Assembly (NCBI GenBank): GCA_905250125.1
Contig: CAJNOL010000224.1
Coordinates: 62,001 to 126,000, forward strand
Source of the DNA: Rotaria sordida
Lineage: Eukaryota; Rotifera; Eurotatoria; Philodinida; Philodinidae
Direction of reading: 5' to 3'
DNA: 64,000 nt
Positions 1-11,282 of the stretch are shown here, in pieces; position 1 is the stretch's first letter, and the number at the start of each line of letters is the position of its first letter. The position numbers and the translations under genes are program-made. Below the pieces are notes generated by a model. That model was given only the letters and a program-made list of their open reading frames with translations, was not told the DNA's origin and did no database searches.

Positions 1-13
1 AAGTACAATTCAG

Positions 14-297
14 ATAAAAATTAATATGATGTTTTGAATCCGTATCCTAAACTGAATGGATATGTGTGTTTCAAAAATCTTGGCAACCTTTCTTTTTTGT
101 TGAAAAATTTACCTGTGGTCCCCCTCAAGGTTGAGTCAAAAAATGAATTTTTCAATAAAATTCATTTTTCGACTCAACCTTGAAGGGTACCATAGGTAAG
201 TTTTTCGACGAAGAAAAACGATTGCGAAAATTTTTGAAATACACAGAAGTCTACTCAGTTTTAGATACTGATTCATAATATCATATTACTTTTTATT
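14..297. repeat. Long imperfect palindrome (foldback/MITE-like element)
   Basis: The two halves are reverse complements over roughly 135 bases each, with a centre near base 155. The left arm runs from the aatatgatgtt stretch near base 23 to gaatttt near 152; the right arm mirrors it back to aatatcatatta near 290. Mismatches are scattered, so the copy is old or diverged. No coding capacity is seen. The centre (ggtccccctcaaggttgag and its mirror) resembles the inner palindrome at about 62124-62500, so both probably belong to one non-autonomous family. I see no clear target-site duplication. Confidence 0.75.
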
Positions 298-540
298 CAA
301 ATAGTATTTTTCTCACCGAAGTCTACTAAATATCAAGCAAAAAATTATAAAATCATGTCTCAAGAATAGCCTCTTTGAGATTTCTTTGGGTAACGAATTT
401 TTTTTTCTCGATGTTTTTATACTATTTTGAAGCCGTTATCCTCCCTCTCTGTTATATAACAGATGTCCTCCGAATTCTTCTCTTCAATGGCAAAATCGTT
501 ATATACATTCGAATGATAGAAATCGAAAAAGAAAACATAC

Positions 541-970
541 TTATATCAGAACTAAATTGTGAATCGTCATAAGCTTGTGGATCTGTTGGATCAAGAAATC
601 CACCGGAAAATGTTCGATATGTTTGATGATTTAATATAAGATCAGCTATATTTGTATTACCCAAATAAATAGCCAAAAGAAGTGCATCACGAAATTTCTC
701 ATAAGGTGTCGTATTCAATAAAACTTTAACAACTTCAAAATGTTCATTTTCAATAGCTAATTGAAGTGCACTTTTACCCATTTTATTTAATACATCTGAT
801 TTGGCTTCACCTGTTCTTAAAAGATTATATACAAGCATATAATCACCATGTGAACAAGCAAACAGAAATAAATCATTCATATCATCAAATGTTTTATTAT
901 GATATGTGTAAATAGTCGCCGAATGTTCAGATGTACCACGTCCAATTTTTAGATGATGATTGTGTAGCAT
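541..970 (-). CDS. TRPC-like channel, amino-terminal ankyrin exon (partial gene running off the left edge)
   Basis: The exon encodes about 143 residues from an ATG at 970. It carries ankyrin-like repeats in the spacing of the TRPC amino-terminal region: LFLFACSHGDYMLVYNLL, then LQLAIENEHFEVVKVLL, then DALLLAIYLGNTNIADLIL, followed by QFSSDI. In TRPC channels this last motif leads into the next ankyrin repeat. Directly after it is a good splice donor (GTATGT at 540-535), so the extra in-frame codons down to 452 are probably intron. The membrane part would lie beyond base 1. The alternative is a truncated relic, which is plausible because decayed copies of the same region lie just upstream. The match to TRPC rather than another ankyrin protein rests on remembered family patterns. 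Confidence 0.5.
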
Positions 971-2839
971 GTTAAGTTTTTCTTTTAAAAAATAAAAAAA
1001 AGTATAAAAAGAGACATTATCTCGTCTTTTTGAAAGATGTTTACGTAAAAAAATATTATTCTAACCCAAGAGCAATAGATTTAAAGAATGAGTATTAGCT
1101 ATTAAAATAGATAGAAAATTTTTTCTTTGATCACGCACATTACTTTTCTATTTTTATCTCATACATCGATTTATTGAGTATTATAAAGAATAGTGTTCAT
1201 AAGTACAAAAACTAATGAGAGAAAGAAAATATTCAAAAATATTTCTGTCAAAATTAAGATGTTATAAATCAAAATTCTATATACTTTCAAGTCTAGTTTT
1301 CCAACTATAATATTCAGCAATCAGAGAACCAAAGATTATTATTTTTATCTTATTGTTTTTTAAATAACTTCTTTTTTTTATAGACATCGTCAGTATTGAT
1401 GAGAAGAAAATGAAAGTTTTTAATCAATGTTACTTTAGAAACTCATGTTTTCTCCTTATTTTATATAGAGAGTAAAAGAAAAGGCCCATTATACTAAATA
1501 ATGACTCGGAGAAGTCTAATCTACACTGTGTTTCTCTCTAGATGTCTTACTGAACCGATTATTTTTTTTTCTGGAAGAATCAAGTGGATGGATAGTTTGT
1601 ATTAAAACAAGAAAAAAACACAATATTTTCAAAGACTTTGTAATTCAATAAATGAAAACTTACATATTGAAATTAACATGAGTATATCGCGTAGTGAGAT
1701 CTTTCTTTACTAATGACGAAAATAAAAACAAAGATATAAGAACTACTAAAAGCTTTTCTTCCATTGAAGAACTACTATTAGAACTTTATTGGTTTTCTTC
1801 GGATGTTGATACTCTCTTGTTTATTCTCTGTGTTATTCTAAAACGTCATAGTATTAACTCATGCTATTTGAACACGCATTTTCTTTTTATAATAGGAGAT
1901 AAGACAACGATACCAAAGGTAGTTGAATTACTTAAAATAGAATAAAAAAACAGGCAAAGATAAACAGAAAAGAAAATATTATATGATAATACGTTCATCT
2001 ATTTTATTATCTATTGATTTTGATCTAATTCAAAAATAAAGACTATTCAAATATGTTTATTCAATATTCTGTTAGCTTGCTGAATAGATTGAATTCAGTC
2101 AAGCGCACAATATCGAATTTCAAAAAAATTCTTGTATATATTGTATGTTTTACTGAGTATATATGAAAAAGTATTAATATGAGAAATAATTTAAATATCT
2201 TAAAAAAAATTTTCTTGAAAAGATTGCATTATATGTCGTAATATTGAGATTAAATTTAATGGTACTGGTAGAACAGTAGAATTTTTATAAATGAATAATG
2301 TCATGTAGAGTTTTGCACAAGATATTTTATATAAGTGATAATTATTCTTATTCGTAAAATTCTTGCACAAAATGCGAAAGATCCATAAATAAATGAACCA
2401 ATTATTGATGTTAATAAATTTAAATAATAATGAGTATAATTTTTGTTAAATTAATCATATCATTTTCATGATTACTTATATATATATATATTTATGTTCA
2501 TTCATTTTTTTTATAACATCAAATAGAGAAAACAAATATATTTATTGTTACAATTTTTAGATCACTAAAACTACGATAGATTTTTGTTGTTTTTATGACA
2601 TTGATTGTTGTATTAAAATAATCATGATTAATAGTACTATATGATTAGTCATTGAAATAATAAGAAAATAAATGCATAAAGAATGTTTCATAAGTAAAAA
2701 TGAATATTAATATAAATAGAAGTCATCGATAGATAGTTTTACTCATAATGATTAATGCACTAAATAGAGAACCAAAATATTCACTGATAAGAAAGTAGAA
2801 ACAGAGATAAATCATACGGCATACAAGAGTCAGGTTAAA
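971..2839. other. Intergenic, AT-rich, no recognisable gene
   Basis: About 1.9 kb of AT-rich sequence. An 83-codon open frame at 1694-1945 (+) has no recognisable motif and no supporting splice sites. Otherwise I see only short homopolymer and AT runs. Confidence 0.5.
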
Positions 2840-3000
2840 TATTTTTCATCAATAATCGTTTGACTCCATTCATTGAAATAAGAACGAATATTTTCAAGTA
2901 TAACATTATAGTACTTCGATCATATGTAGATTCTTCATCCATTAATAATAAAGAATTACAATAATGAAACATTTGTGGATATTCCGTTCTTCATGATATT
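2840..3000 (-). pseudogene. Possible frameshifted coding relic of unknown family
   Basis: Read on the minus strand, one frame gives EYPQMFHYCNSLLLMDEES and further residues to STI. After a shift of frame, the next reads VILENIRSYFNEWSQTIIDE and closes with a stop about three residues later. Codon composition is protein-like in both halves, which suggests a decayed 3-prime exon. I do not recognise the family. It lies between TRPC-like relics but does not resemble a TRPC segment I know. Confidence 0.25.
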
Positions 3001-3397
3001 TCAGAAGAGTTCATAACATCTGGAAATATTAATATTAATAAAAATATTTTATATGTAATGACATGTATACTAATGCTAGAATAGATAGTTGTTGAAAATA
3101 CCGTCAATGTTGACATTCAAAATAAAATGGTAACCAAAAACAGTCAAAGTATATCAGAATATAGATTAGAAAATAATAAATCGATGCTAAAAGTCGTTTT
3201 TTTTTAATGTTTCTCATCTTATTATAACTGTATGTTTTTATACCAAATATCGTTTAAATGTTGTTGAGTACATGTATGGAAATAAATTCTGCTTCATTAT
3301 ATTCGATAACTATATTCAATCATTCAATAGTCAATAATAATTGGAGCTCTCCTAGTTTTCAGAAATGATTACAAAAACATGTAGTAAAATGTAAAAC

Positions 3398-3661
3398 TTA
3401 GTTAAATATTGATGAAAATTTACGCCAATCATTGGGTTTATTTTCTATAAAGTTCGATAAATCATGACTTCGATCAAATGCACTAGTAATCTGGTCTTCT
3501 GATACTAATGCAAGATAAACATCTGATGTAAGATTACGATTACTAGAAAGGTGAAGTTGAGAATAGGATAAACTATCACTCAAATCAATTGATTTGCATT
3601 TACATTCAATGTTATGTGGAATTTCGATGCATTCACGCAAAACAAAGAATAAAAAATTCAC
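3398..3661 (-). pseudogene. TRPC-like fragment: linker after the ankyrin repeats
   Basis: The open frame contains IPHNIECKCK, DSLSYSQLHLSSN and DVYLALVSEDQITSAFDRSHDL. This follows the order of the TRPC linker: a PH..C.C segment, a DS.S.S.SR block, then an (A)YLALxSEDPxxxAxxLSxEL block. The conserved arginine-asparagine run of the block is altered and the frame ends shortly after. No matching ankyrin exon in the same state adjoins it. I read it as a remnant of a second TRPC-like copy upstream of the exon at 541-970. Confidence 0.5.
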
Positions 3662-4544
3662 TAGACTTGAATATTACGAATGGGTTCAGATCGAAGTCAC
3701 TCAATCGGATCCGATAAGATCCCTTGTACCCTGATATTGATATCGCTCTGTCACTAATATTCTCATTTCATCTTTCCTTTCCTTTCCTTCTCATTCTCTC
3801 TAATGTTCTTTTCTATGTTCATTGCTCTTCTAGATAAACTTGGGTTGACTGTGAGATAGCCATATATTCTAAAGATATGAAGTAGCTCAATAAGCATCAT
3901 TAACACTGACAGTAGTAAGCTAATACTTCAGTTTGTCATTACACATGAATGAACTATCCAACAATTTCCGACAATCGACATCCGACAAAATTCGACGGTA
4001 ACTAATGAAGTATCTGTTGCTGTGTTTTTTGAGATTATTAGACAACATTTGAAATATATTTGTAATACTTTTTATCACAACATGAAGATGTTTTCCACTA
4101 ATCGAAGACTAATATTCACGCTTTTAAATGACTGGTTACGAAGAAAAACGAAGATATATGGGTTCAACAAACATTTTGTGATAAATTATTTATTTCTCAT
4201 TAAATTATCGCATCAAGTCAATCGACAGTAAGTTTAATTGGTTTGTTCTACCTTTGGTTTTATTTTAGAATTTCAACTCAATAATTGGATGTAATTATAA
4301 ATTAAAGTAAAGTACAATTTAGGCTGCTAATTTTCAATCAATAGTACGTGAGAAAGGAAGACGCTTCGAATAATGTCTATTATCCAGACGTAAATTCAAC
4401 ATGATTTCATCAAATCTTAGGCATATCCGACATTTTCGAGCTGTTGGATCTGATAGGATCAAATTTTGGGATCCTTCGTCCTGAAGAATAAAAAATACTC
4501 ATCTTGTATTAGAAAATTGTATAAAATTATTGTTCGATTACAGT

Positions 4545-4920
4545 TTGCTGCTAATTGAATTGGTCGTATAACAGCAAAATGAGATTCATCGAATGCATCA
4601 ATTGTATCTGCTTATCAATCGGCTACTGCTTCATCAAAGCATTTGAATGTGTTATATTTCATAATAAAATGATTAATTTTAGTTAAATCAACATAGATAG
4701 CAACAAGAAGAGTCTCAAGAAAATCGCTATACAGCAAATGATCAAATAAAACTTTTATTACTTCAAGATGATTATGTTTTATGCCGATAATAATCTATGG
4801 AAGTTTTTGTTAATATACAGTTGTAGATATACTACTATGACTAATAGTACCATTGTGAAGATAATGTCCAACAGAAAGGTGATCGCTATGACAATATGAA
4901 AATAGAAATTGTCGTAAACA
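4545..4920 (-). pseudogene. Decayed TRPC-like ankyrin region
   Basis: Translation of the minus strand gives LFSYCHSDHLSVGHYLHNG, then two in-frame stops, then IGIKHNHLEVIKVLF and LETLLVAIYVDLTKINHFIM, a further stop, and DAFDESHFAVIRPIQLAANC. These align in order with the intact exon at 541-970 (for example IENEHFEVVKVLL and DALLLAIYLGNTNIADLIL). The DNA itself is alignable over the LEVIKVL segment. At least three stops show it is non-functional. Sequence just downstream (about 4330-4480) reads KCRICLRFDE and may be the next, cysteine-bearing segment of the same relic. Confidence 0.6.
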
Positions 4921-7258
4921 TCAGTAAAGATTTTTGCATAAGCACTGTGATAGCTATGTTCAGCATAAATTGATTCTTATGATTGCGAGGAAAGTATCTG
5001 GGTATCTGAAAAACTACTCGAGTTTTGTTTTGTTCTGCTAATAATAGAAAAAACCATGTTTTTCTCTGTTTGCAATACAAATCTTTACCGACTGAGTCGC
5101 AAATAATAGTAGTTGTTACAAAATGTAATAGTTTTTCCTTATTGATGAGTATAATAATTATCTTATGAGGAAGCTAGATGATTAGATCGAGATGAGTCTA
5201 GTCGTAGTTGTTGTCTGAAAAGCCTCAAAACAAATACTAGAACTCGTTTTCTAAGGTAGTTGACTATAGTGACGTTTCATTAGGTTAAATCATATATTTA
5301 TTTAATAAAAAAATATAATTATGAGAATCGATACATACTAATATTACTATAAATATAGTTAATCAGTCAGAATATAAAGAAGTTACAGATGATTTATTAA
5401 TTATAATTAAAGGAAATTGTGAAATTGACTACATAAGTTTTGTTTATTGAGAGGCACGTAAGTTAGCACCCAACGAAGGTAAAAGTGATTGTCATTAAAA
5501 CAGTTTTGAACTTATGTATCAATATACAGTGTTCTTAGTATAAATCGGTCCCAAAAGAAGTATTTGGTAGACATGTAAAAATAGTATTTTGTTCTACGCG
5601 AATGTCCGATCAACAAAAATTCACCAACGACTAATGGGCAATGTGTATATAAACTTTTTGAAGGTCCGTGTTTAACTAGAATCATTAAAAATGTAAAACA
5701 CAATATTTCGTAACTTGTACATTTCAATTTCGAAACCGAGAAGAAATTCTAGTGGGTTTTATTTTATGACTGTTTAATAAATTGTCAGACTGTTTATAAT
5801 CAATCTGATAATTATCATTCATTAAAAAAATCACTTAGTACATCATGTTGTACATTTGTAAAACATCTAATGGATATAAATGTTTCTTATAAGTTTTAAA
5901 TAATATTTTGTAAAAAATTTTATCACAGACCATAATAAACTAATTTTTTTGCAGCTTTTATTGTGTTGGTTGAAAGACAGAACTGGTGCCTGCAAGAACC
6001 CTGTCAGTCGATCAAGGTTTATATCAATTTCTGAAGAAATGAAAGATAAATTAGTAATAGAGCATATTTACGAATCACGAAAGTGATTGAAACCTTGGCA
6101 ACGAATAAATACAGAGATCTTCCTCAGAGAAGGTATAAGAATAAGCGGAGATCGAATGTATATACTGTAGAGATTTATGAAGAGAGAAGAATATTGAGAA
6201 AGTTTTAGAGCATTCTCTCAACAATTCGATATCATCTTTCGAATTCTGGACGATCGTAACTGATTGTGTATGTTCTTCATAACAGGAAAACATTTTTATT
6301 AGAATCAGCGGTATTTTTGTTTTGTGGACGCCGTTTAGGTTGATAAAATTGCATCTCGTAACTCGTTGTATATTTGAGTAATCAGCTAATTTATTTATAT
6401 AACTGTGACGAGGCGAATATATAATTACTATGTAGTTGAATCTGTTGTCATTGCAGATGCAAGAGATTTACATTTAACCTTTGTATCCTTGACCTAACAA
6501 TGGATAAACGAAAAAATAATGAGACAATTTTTAAATCGACTAATCAAGTTGGCAACTACGCGATCAGCTTCGCTGTATATGTCATATTTTGTGACATGAA
6601 TTGAAAAAAACTTAAGGCAGAAACAAGTAAACCGAAATATGCTGTTGCAAAAATCCAATAAATATCATTGTGTCGGTAGTTTTTTAATGTATCCCGATGT
6701 TAGCATACATTTTTCTAACAAACTCGTAAGATAGTATATAATAATAATTTTTTGCCGAAGGTCATAGGCATCCGATTTCTATGTAGAAAAACCATCCTTG
6801 ATTGATAATAATTTGTGCAAAATGGTCAGTAGAAAGATTCTCAAATTATCGGCCTCTCAAATTGTGAATACATAGAGGAATGAATGAACATATTCTATAA
6901 ATTTCTCTCTTACACACACAACACATAAGTGACATCTATCCAATAAGTCTTTGATATGGACATTGCAATGCGAAAATAATTTTGATATTTTAAGTATAAA
7001 TATTAAAAATTGTTTGAATATCAATAAGATATATTTCTCAAACGAAAAGATGAAACTAATTATATAGAATAATGATTGTCAAAAACTCGTAGATAGTGCT
7101 GCTAATAGAAGTATGGACGAAAAAGTAACATGATGATACACACGAATGAATGAATGAATTATATAAATATGAATACAACGACTATCCTTCTATTTTAGCG
7201 TGTCTACTATTAATTTGTACTTTCTAAATAGATTATTATTATAAAGAGTTAGTGAAAA
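4921..7258. other. Intergenic, upstream of the TIA-1-like gene
   Basis: No gene is supported. A 71-codon minus-strand frame at 5512-5727 is hydrophobic at one end and vaguely recalls a TRPC membrane segment, but not enough to call. The last few hundred bases are AT-rich and must hold the promoter and 5-prime UTR of the gene starting at 7259; I can place no specific site. Confidence 0.4.
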
Positions 7259-10200
7259 ATGCATTCTCCATTTGAAGAAAATGCCAACGCTCGAACATTG
7301 TAAGAAATTTTTATTTTTTAAATTTTGTTTATCATCACAGTTTTCATTCAATATTATAGATATGTTGGCAATCTTGATCCATCTGTATCCGAAGAACTCT
7401 TGATGGCCCTATTTACACAGATAGGACCTTGTAAAAATTGCAAAATCATTCATGAAGCATGTATTTTATCATACGATAATTCATTTAATTAAATCCATAT
7501 ATTTTTTAGTCGACCGGTGATCCATATGCATTTATTGAGTTTACTGAACATCAAGCAGCAGCACATGCTCTACTTGCTATGAATAAACGTTTAGTTATGG
7601 GTAAAGAAATCAAAGTAAATTGGGCAACAACATCAGCAAATACAAATATTAAAGTTGATACAAGTAGTAAGTGTATTCATAATTAAAAATATCAATCATT
7701 CTTCATTTTTATTCTTTGCACAGAACACCATCACATATTTGTCGGTGACATAGCACCTGAAATTGATCAAAATGCATTACATGAAGCTTTTTCACCATTT
7801 GGAGAAATTTCGTAAGAAACTAAATCAAAACATTTTGTAATTTCTTCTCCTATTTATATAGAGAAATTAAAATTGCTAAATTTCCTGACACGCAAAAATC
7901 GAAAGGTATATATTAATATATAATATTTACAATTATAAGATTCATCTTTCCATTTTGTTAGGTTATTGTTTTATTGCTTTTGCTAATCAACGTGTAAGCA
8001 TACGAAGATAAAAAAAAGAAGGAATTAAAAACCGTTCAACTATATGTTTAGGATGCTGAAACAGCCATTGCTAGTATGAATGGTCAATGGCTTGGTACAC
8101 GAAAGATACGTACGAATTGGGCCACTAGAAAAGTTTCAACTAATGAAACTGCTAGTAGCACACGATATCGAGGTATGTGCAAAATATACATTGAAGGAGT
8201 TAGTAAATCGATTTATGCTAATATTTCGACGTTTTGATTTTCTAACAAAACTCCACTTCTTATTCAATTTGATAAATCTCTAAATTAAATTTTCTTGAAA
8301 ACTAATAATTTTTATATGTATGATTTCTAAAGAACTAAATCTTAAATTTTTACTTATATTTAAAAAACAAAAATACTGACTAAAAGTTAAATACTTATTT
8401 AAATATATTTTAAAGAAAAAATAAATATTCAGACTATCGTTTGATTTTGTTCTTTAAAAATAAATCAAGATTGTCTTGTGTAAAAAACAAAAATTATTGC
8501 TACATGCTTCTCTTCGATTATCTCTCAAAACATTTAATATAAATATTAAACTATCAAATATTCTTTTCTAATCATTAGAGAATTTCAATTTTCATTTATT
8601 TTAAAATGAAAAGAAAAAAAGTAAAGAATTTGTATTTCAAATCAATATGTTCTAATAAATATTATTCATGAAATTCTATATCTACTAGATTTACATCAAT
8701 TATAAATATATATTCACTTGCTGAAACCAATGATTTCGCTCTTTGGAAGTGAAAAAAAAATATTAGTTAATTTATCTTGAAAACATGCTACATTATTCAA
8801 AAGGACATGCTCGTGAGTTTTCGTTTTCCACTTTACTTTGAGATTATTATAACTATTCACTTTGGAATTATCAAACAAAATACTATTTTTGATACTGATA
8901 AAAATTGATATGATGTTAAAATGAACTTGAAAATGTATTAATAATAATAATACTAATAATAATAATCGATAAACATTCATATTTTATATAATCGGAGAAA
9001 TTCTTTTTATTTATATACATAGCTTTCGTTTGGTTCTGCTTAAGAGAGGGGAAAAGGTAAGGGAGAAAGTCTCTCAAAGCTACAGAGCAAACATTCATTC
9101 ATTAGTTTTGTTATCAGAAAAATATATTATCAGCTGGAAACTTTTAATACTTCCGTTATTAATCATGAATACTTTTTGCTTCGTCGCTATTTCTCGGATG
9201 TGAGTGTTCTTCTTCTCTTCACTCACATCTTCCATTATTAGAGGAGAAGAACAAAATGGACTTATTTGCCGTTGAGATATTGAGCTGGATTCCGTATATA
9301 ATATTCCACAGTATATATTAAATGAATTTTAGATATGTGGACGCTCAAAAAATACATTTGATGTTTATTTTATATTCCGTCTTTTTAATATATCACTCTT
9401 CAAAATATGACCTAGTTTAGTTTCTCTTTGAGACAAAATAACTGATTTTCTTTAAAAAAAAATTTGCAAACAAACCATCGCTTTTACATAGATAATCGGG
9501 TCCTCCAAAGAGATCACCCTGCTTTCTCTTCCTAATGATATGATTTGTTTATATATTTTCAAAAATTTACGTCAAAATAATACACATAATAAAATTGACT
9601 AGACCTTCGGAATTGTTTTTCTATCATTATCAAACTTAAAAAAGTTTATTCATCTTTTATTTCACATGAAAATCTTGAAATAGAAATCCTTAAAAGAAAC
9701 AAAACAAAACAATTCTCAAATAATCATTTTTTGGGTATTAATAATAAATGTTCTTAGGTAATTTCTTTTTTTCAAAATATAAAACAATTATTAAAATTAA
9801 TGAAAGTAAAATAATTCAAATATAATTTTTCTTTCTCTTCGTTAAAGTCTATTAAGAAATTAAACTAACAAAAATAAATATGAATTATTTTATTTTTATT
9901 TTTTAATAATAAAATTTTAATTTAGATTCAAATAATTCTCAATTTGGTCAAGAATCTTCCACACCTAAACTTGACTATAATGAAGTATGGAATCGAACAG
10001 GAGATACAAATGCAACTGTTTATTTTGGTGGTTTTGCTGATATTAATGAAGATTTAGCTCGTTCAATTTTTTCATCATTTGGTCATATACAAGAAATACG
10101 TATATTTAAAGAAAAAGGATATGCTTTTATTCGGTAAGGTTTTTTTTTGCCCTTAAAAAAATCGATTTGAATTAATTGTTTTTGTTTTTTTTTTACAATA

Positions 10201-11282
10201 GATTCTCTTCAAAAGAAAGTGCTTGTCAAGCAATATGTCATTTACATGGTTCAGAAATTCATGGTTTTACAACTAAATGTGGTTGGGGACGTGATGAATC
10301 AATAAATGATCGAAATAATGTATCAAACTTTGGTAATAGTAATATGAACAATCAAAGTTATAATAAAAATCAATATGATTCTGTATGTTTGAATTCGAAT
10401 AGTAAAATTAATTTATTAAATTTTATATTATTATTTTAGTATTCACAAAATTCATATGGTCCACCATCGAATAATAATTATATGAGTTTGTATTTTGTTT
10501 AATAAAAGTAATTTGAACACCTTTGTTCTTTTTTTTTTAATTAAAGATAATGACAGAAGTGGTTATAATAATTATGGTAGTTCATATCAACAACCAAACT
10601 ATGTTCAACAACAGTATTCGAATTCTCAACAATGGAATAATAATAATAATAATGCTAATGGTCTACAATCGAATTCAATGCGTGATTCCTATTCACAGTA
10701 AGAAATAAAAATTTTTCTATAGTTTTGATAGTTATTAAAACAAAAATAACAAGTTCAAGATGTTTTTTCTATTCACATATAATACATACTGAGGAGATAA
10801 CTTTTCTTTGCTACAATGAGAGACAAACCATGGAGGAGATCAGATATTCTTATTCGTTTATTTTTTATTCTGCTTTCATAAAATTGATCAAATCTCATAT
10901 ATTTGGATAATTTTGATAAATACGAGAATTTTTTTCTATTATGATAACTTGCAATTAAGGCGTGGGTAGTTAGGTGTGTCTTCGTTTCAGCCACACCCCT
11001 AAGCTGTTTTTGATCGTGCAATAATAACATTTTTCAGAATTTTACTTTCGATCAAATTTAAGTTTACTGTTGATTATTCATTTAGATCTACAACTGATGG
11101 TACTGGATGGAATCATAATAGTAATAACAATTATTATGGACCGAATATTAATCAATTTAATAATTCACAACAATCTCATACGTATTCTTCAAACTCGGGT
11201 ATATTATTTAAATGAATTTCTTGTTAATGTTTAAGTTTCTTCTTTTATTTTGTTTTTAGGTTGGGGTTCATCAAGACGTTGA
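7259..11282 (+). CDS. TIA1: TIA-1/TIAR-type RNA-binding protein, three RRM domains
   Basis: Thirteen exons: 7259-7299, 7360-7456, 7510-7666, 7724-7811, 7862-7905, 7962-7993, 8052-8172, 9926-10133, 10202-10382, 10440-10485, 10547-10697, 11086-11198, 11260-11282. They join to 1302 nt, 433 residues. RRM1 (about 14-87) has LYVGNL and [11 protein letters not shown]2 (about 100-176) has HIFVGD, GYCFIAF and the TIA signature [19 protein letters not shown]3 (about 225-300) has TVYFGGF and KGYAFIRF. The tail is rich in Asn, Gln, Tyr and Ser, like the prion-like tail of TIA proteins. Family members bind U-rich RNA, regulate splicing and translation, and enter stress granules. Intron 2 (7457-7509) fits only as a GC-AG intron. 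Intron 7 is 1.75 kb, against about 50-70 nt for most others. The TIA1/TIAL1 choice is nominal, since invertebrates often have a single co-orthologue. Confidence 0.93.
8173..9925. other. Long intron 7 of the TIA-1-like gene
   Basis: AT-rich with no supported exon or transposase. It contains a perfect 10-bp stem (GATGTGAGTG at 9197-9206 and its complement at 9220-9229) around a short pyrimidine-rich loop. Two overlapping minus-strand frames at 8714-9098 look like chance. Confidence 0.5.

Noticed and set aside
5512..5727. Possible TRPC membrane segment (FLMILV..., EFLLIG...)
   Set aside because: Similarity is limited to hydrophobic residues and one short match; too weak to call.
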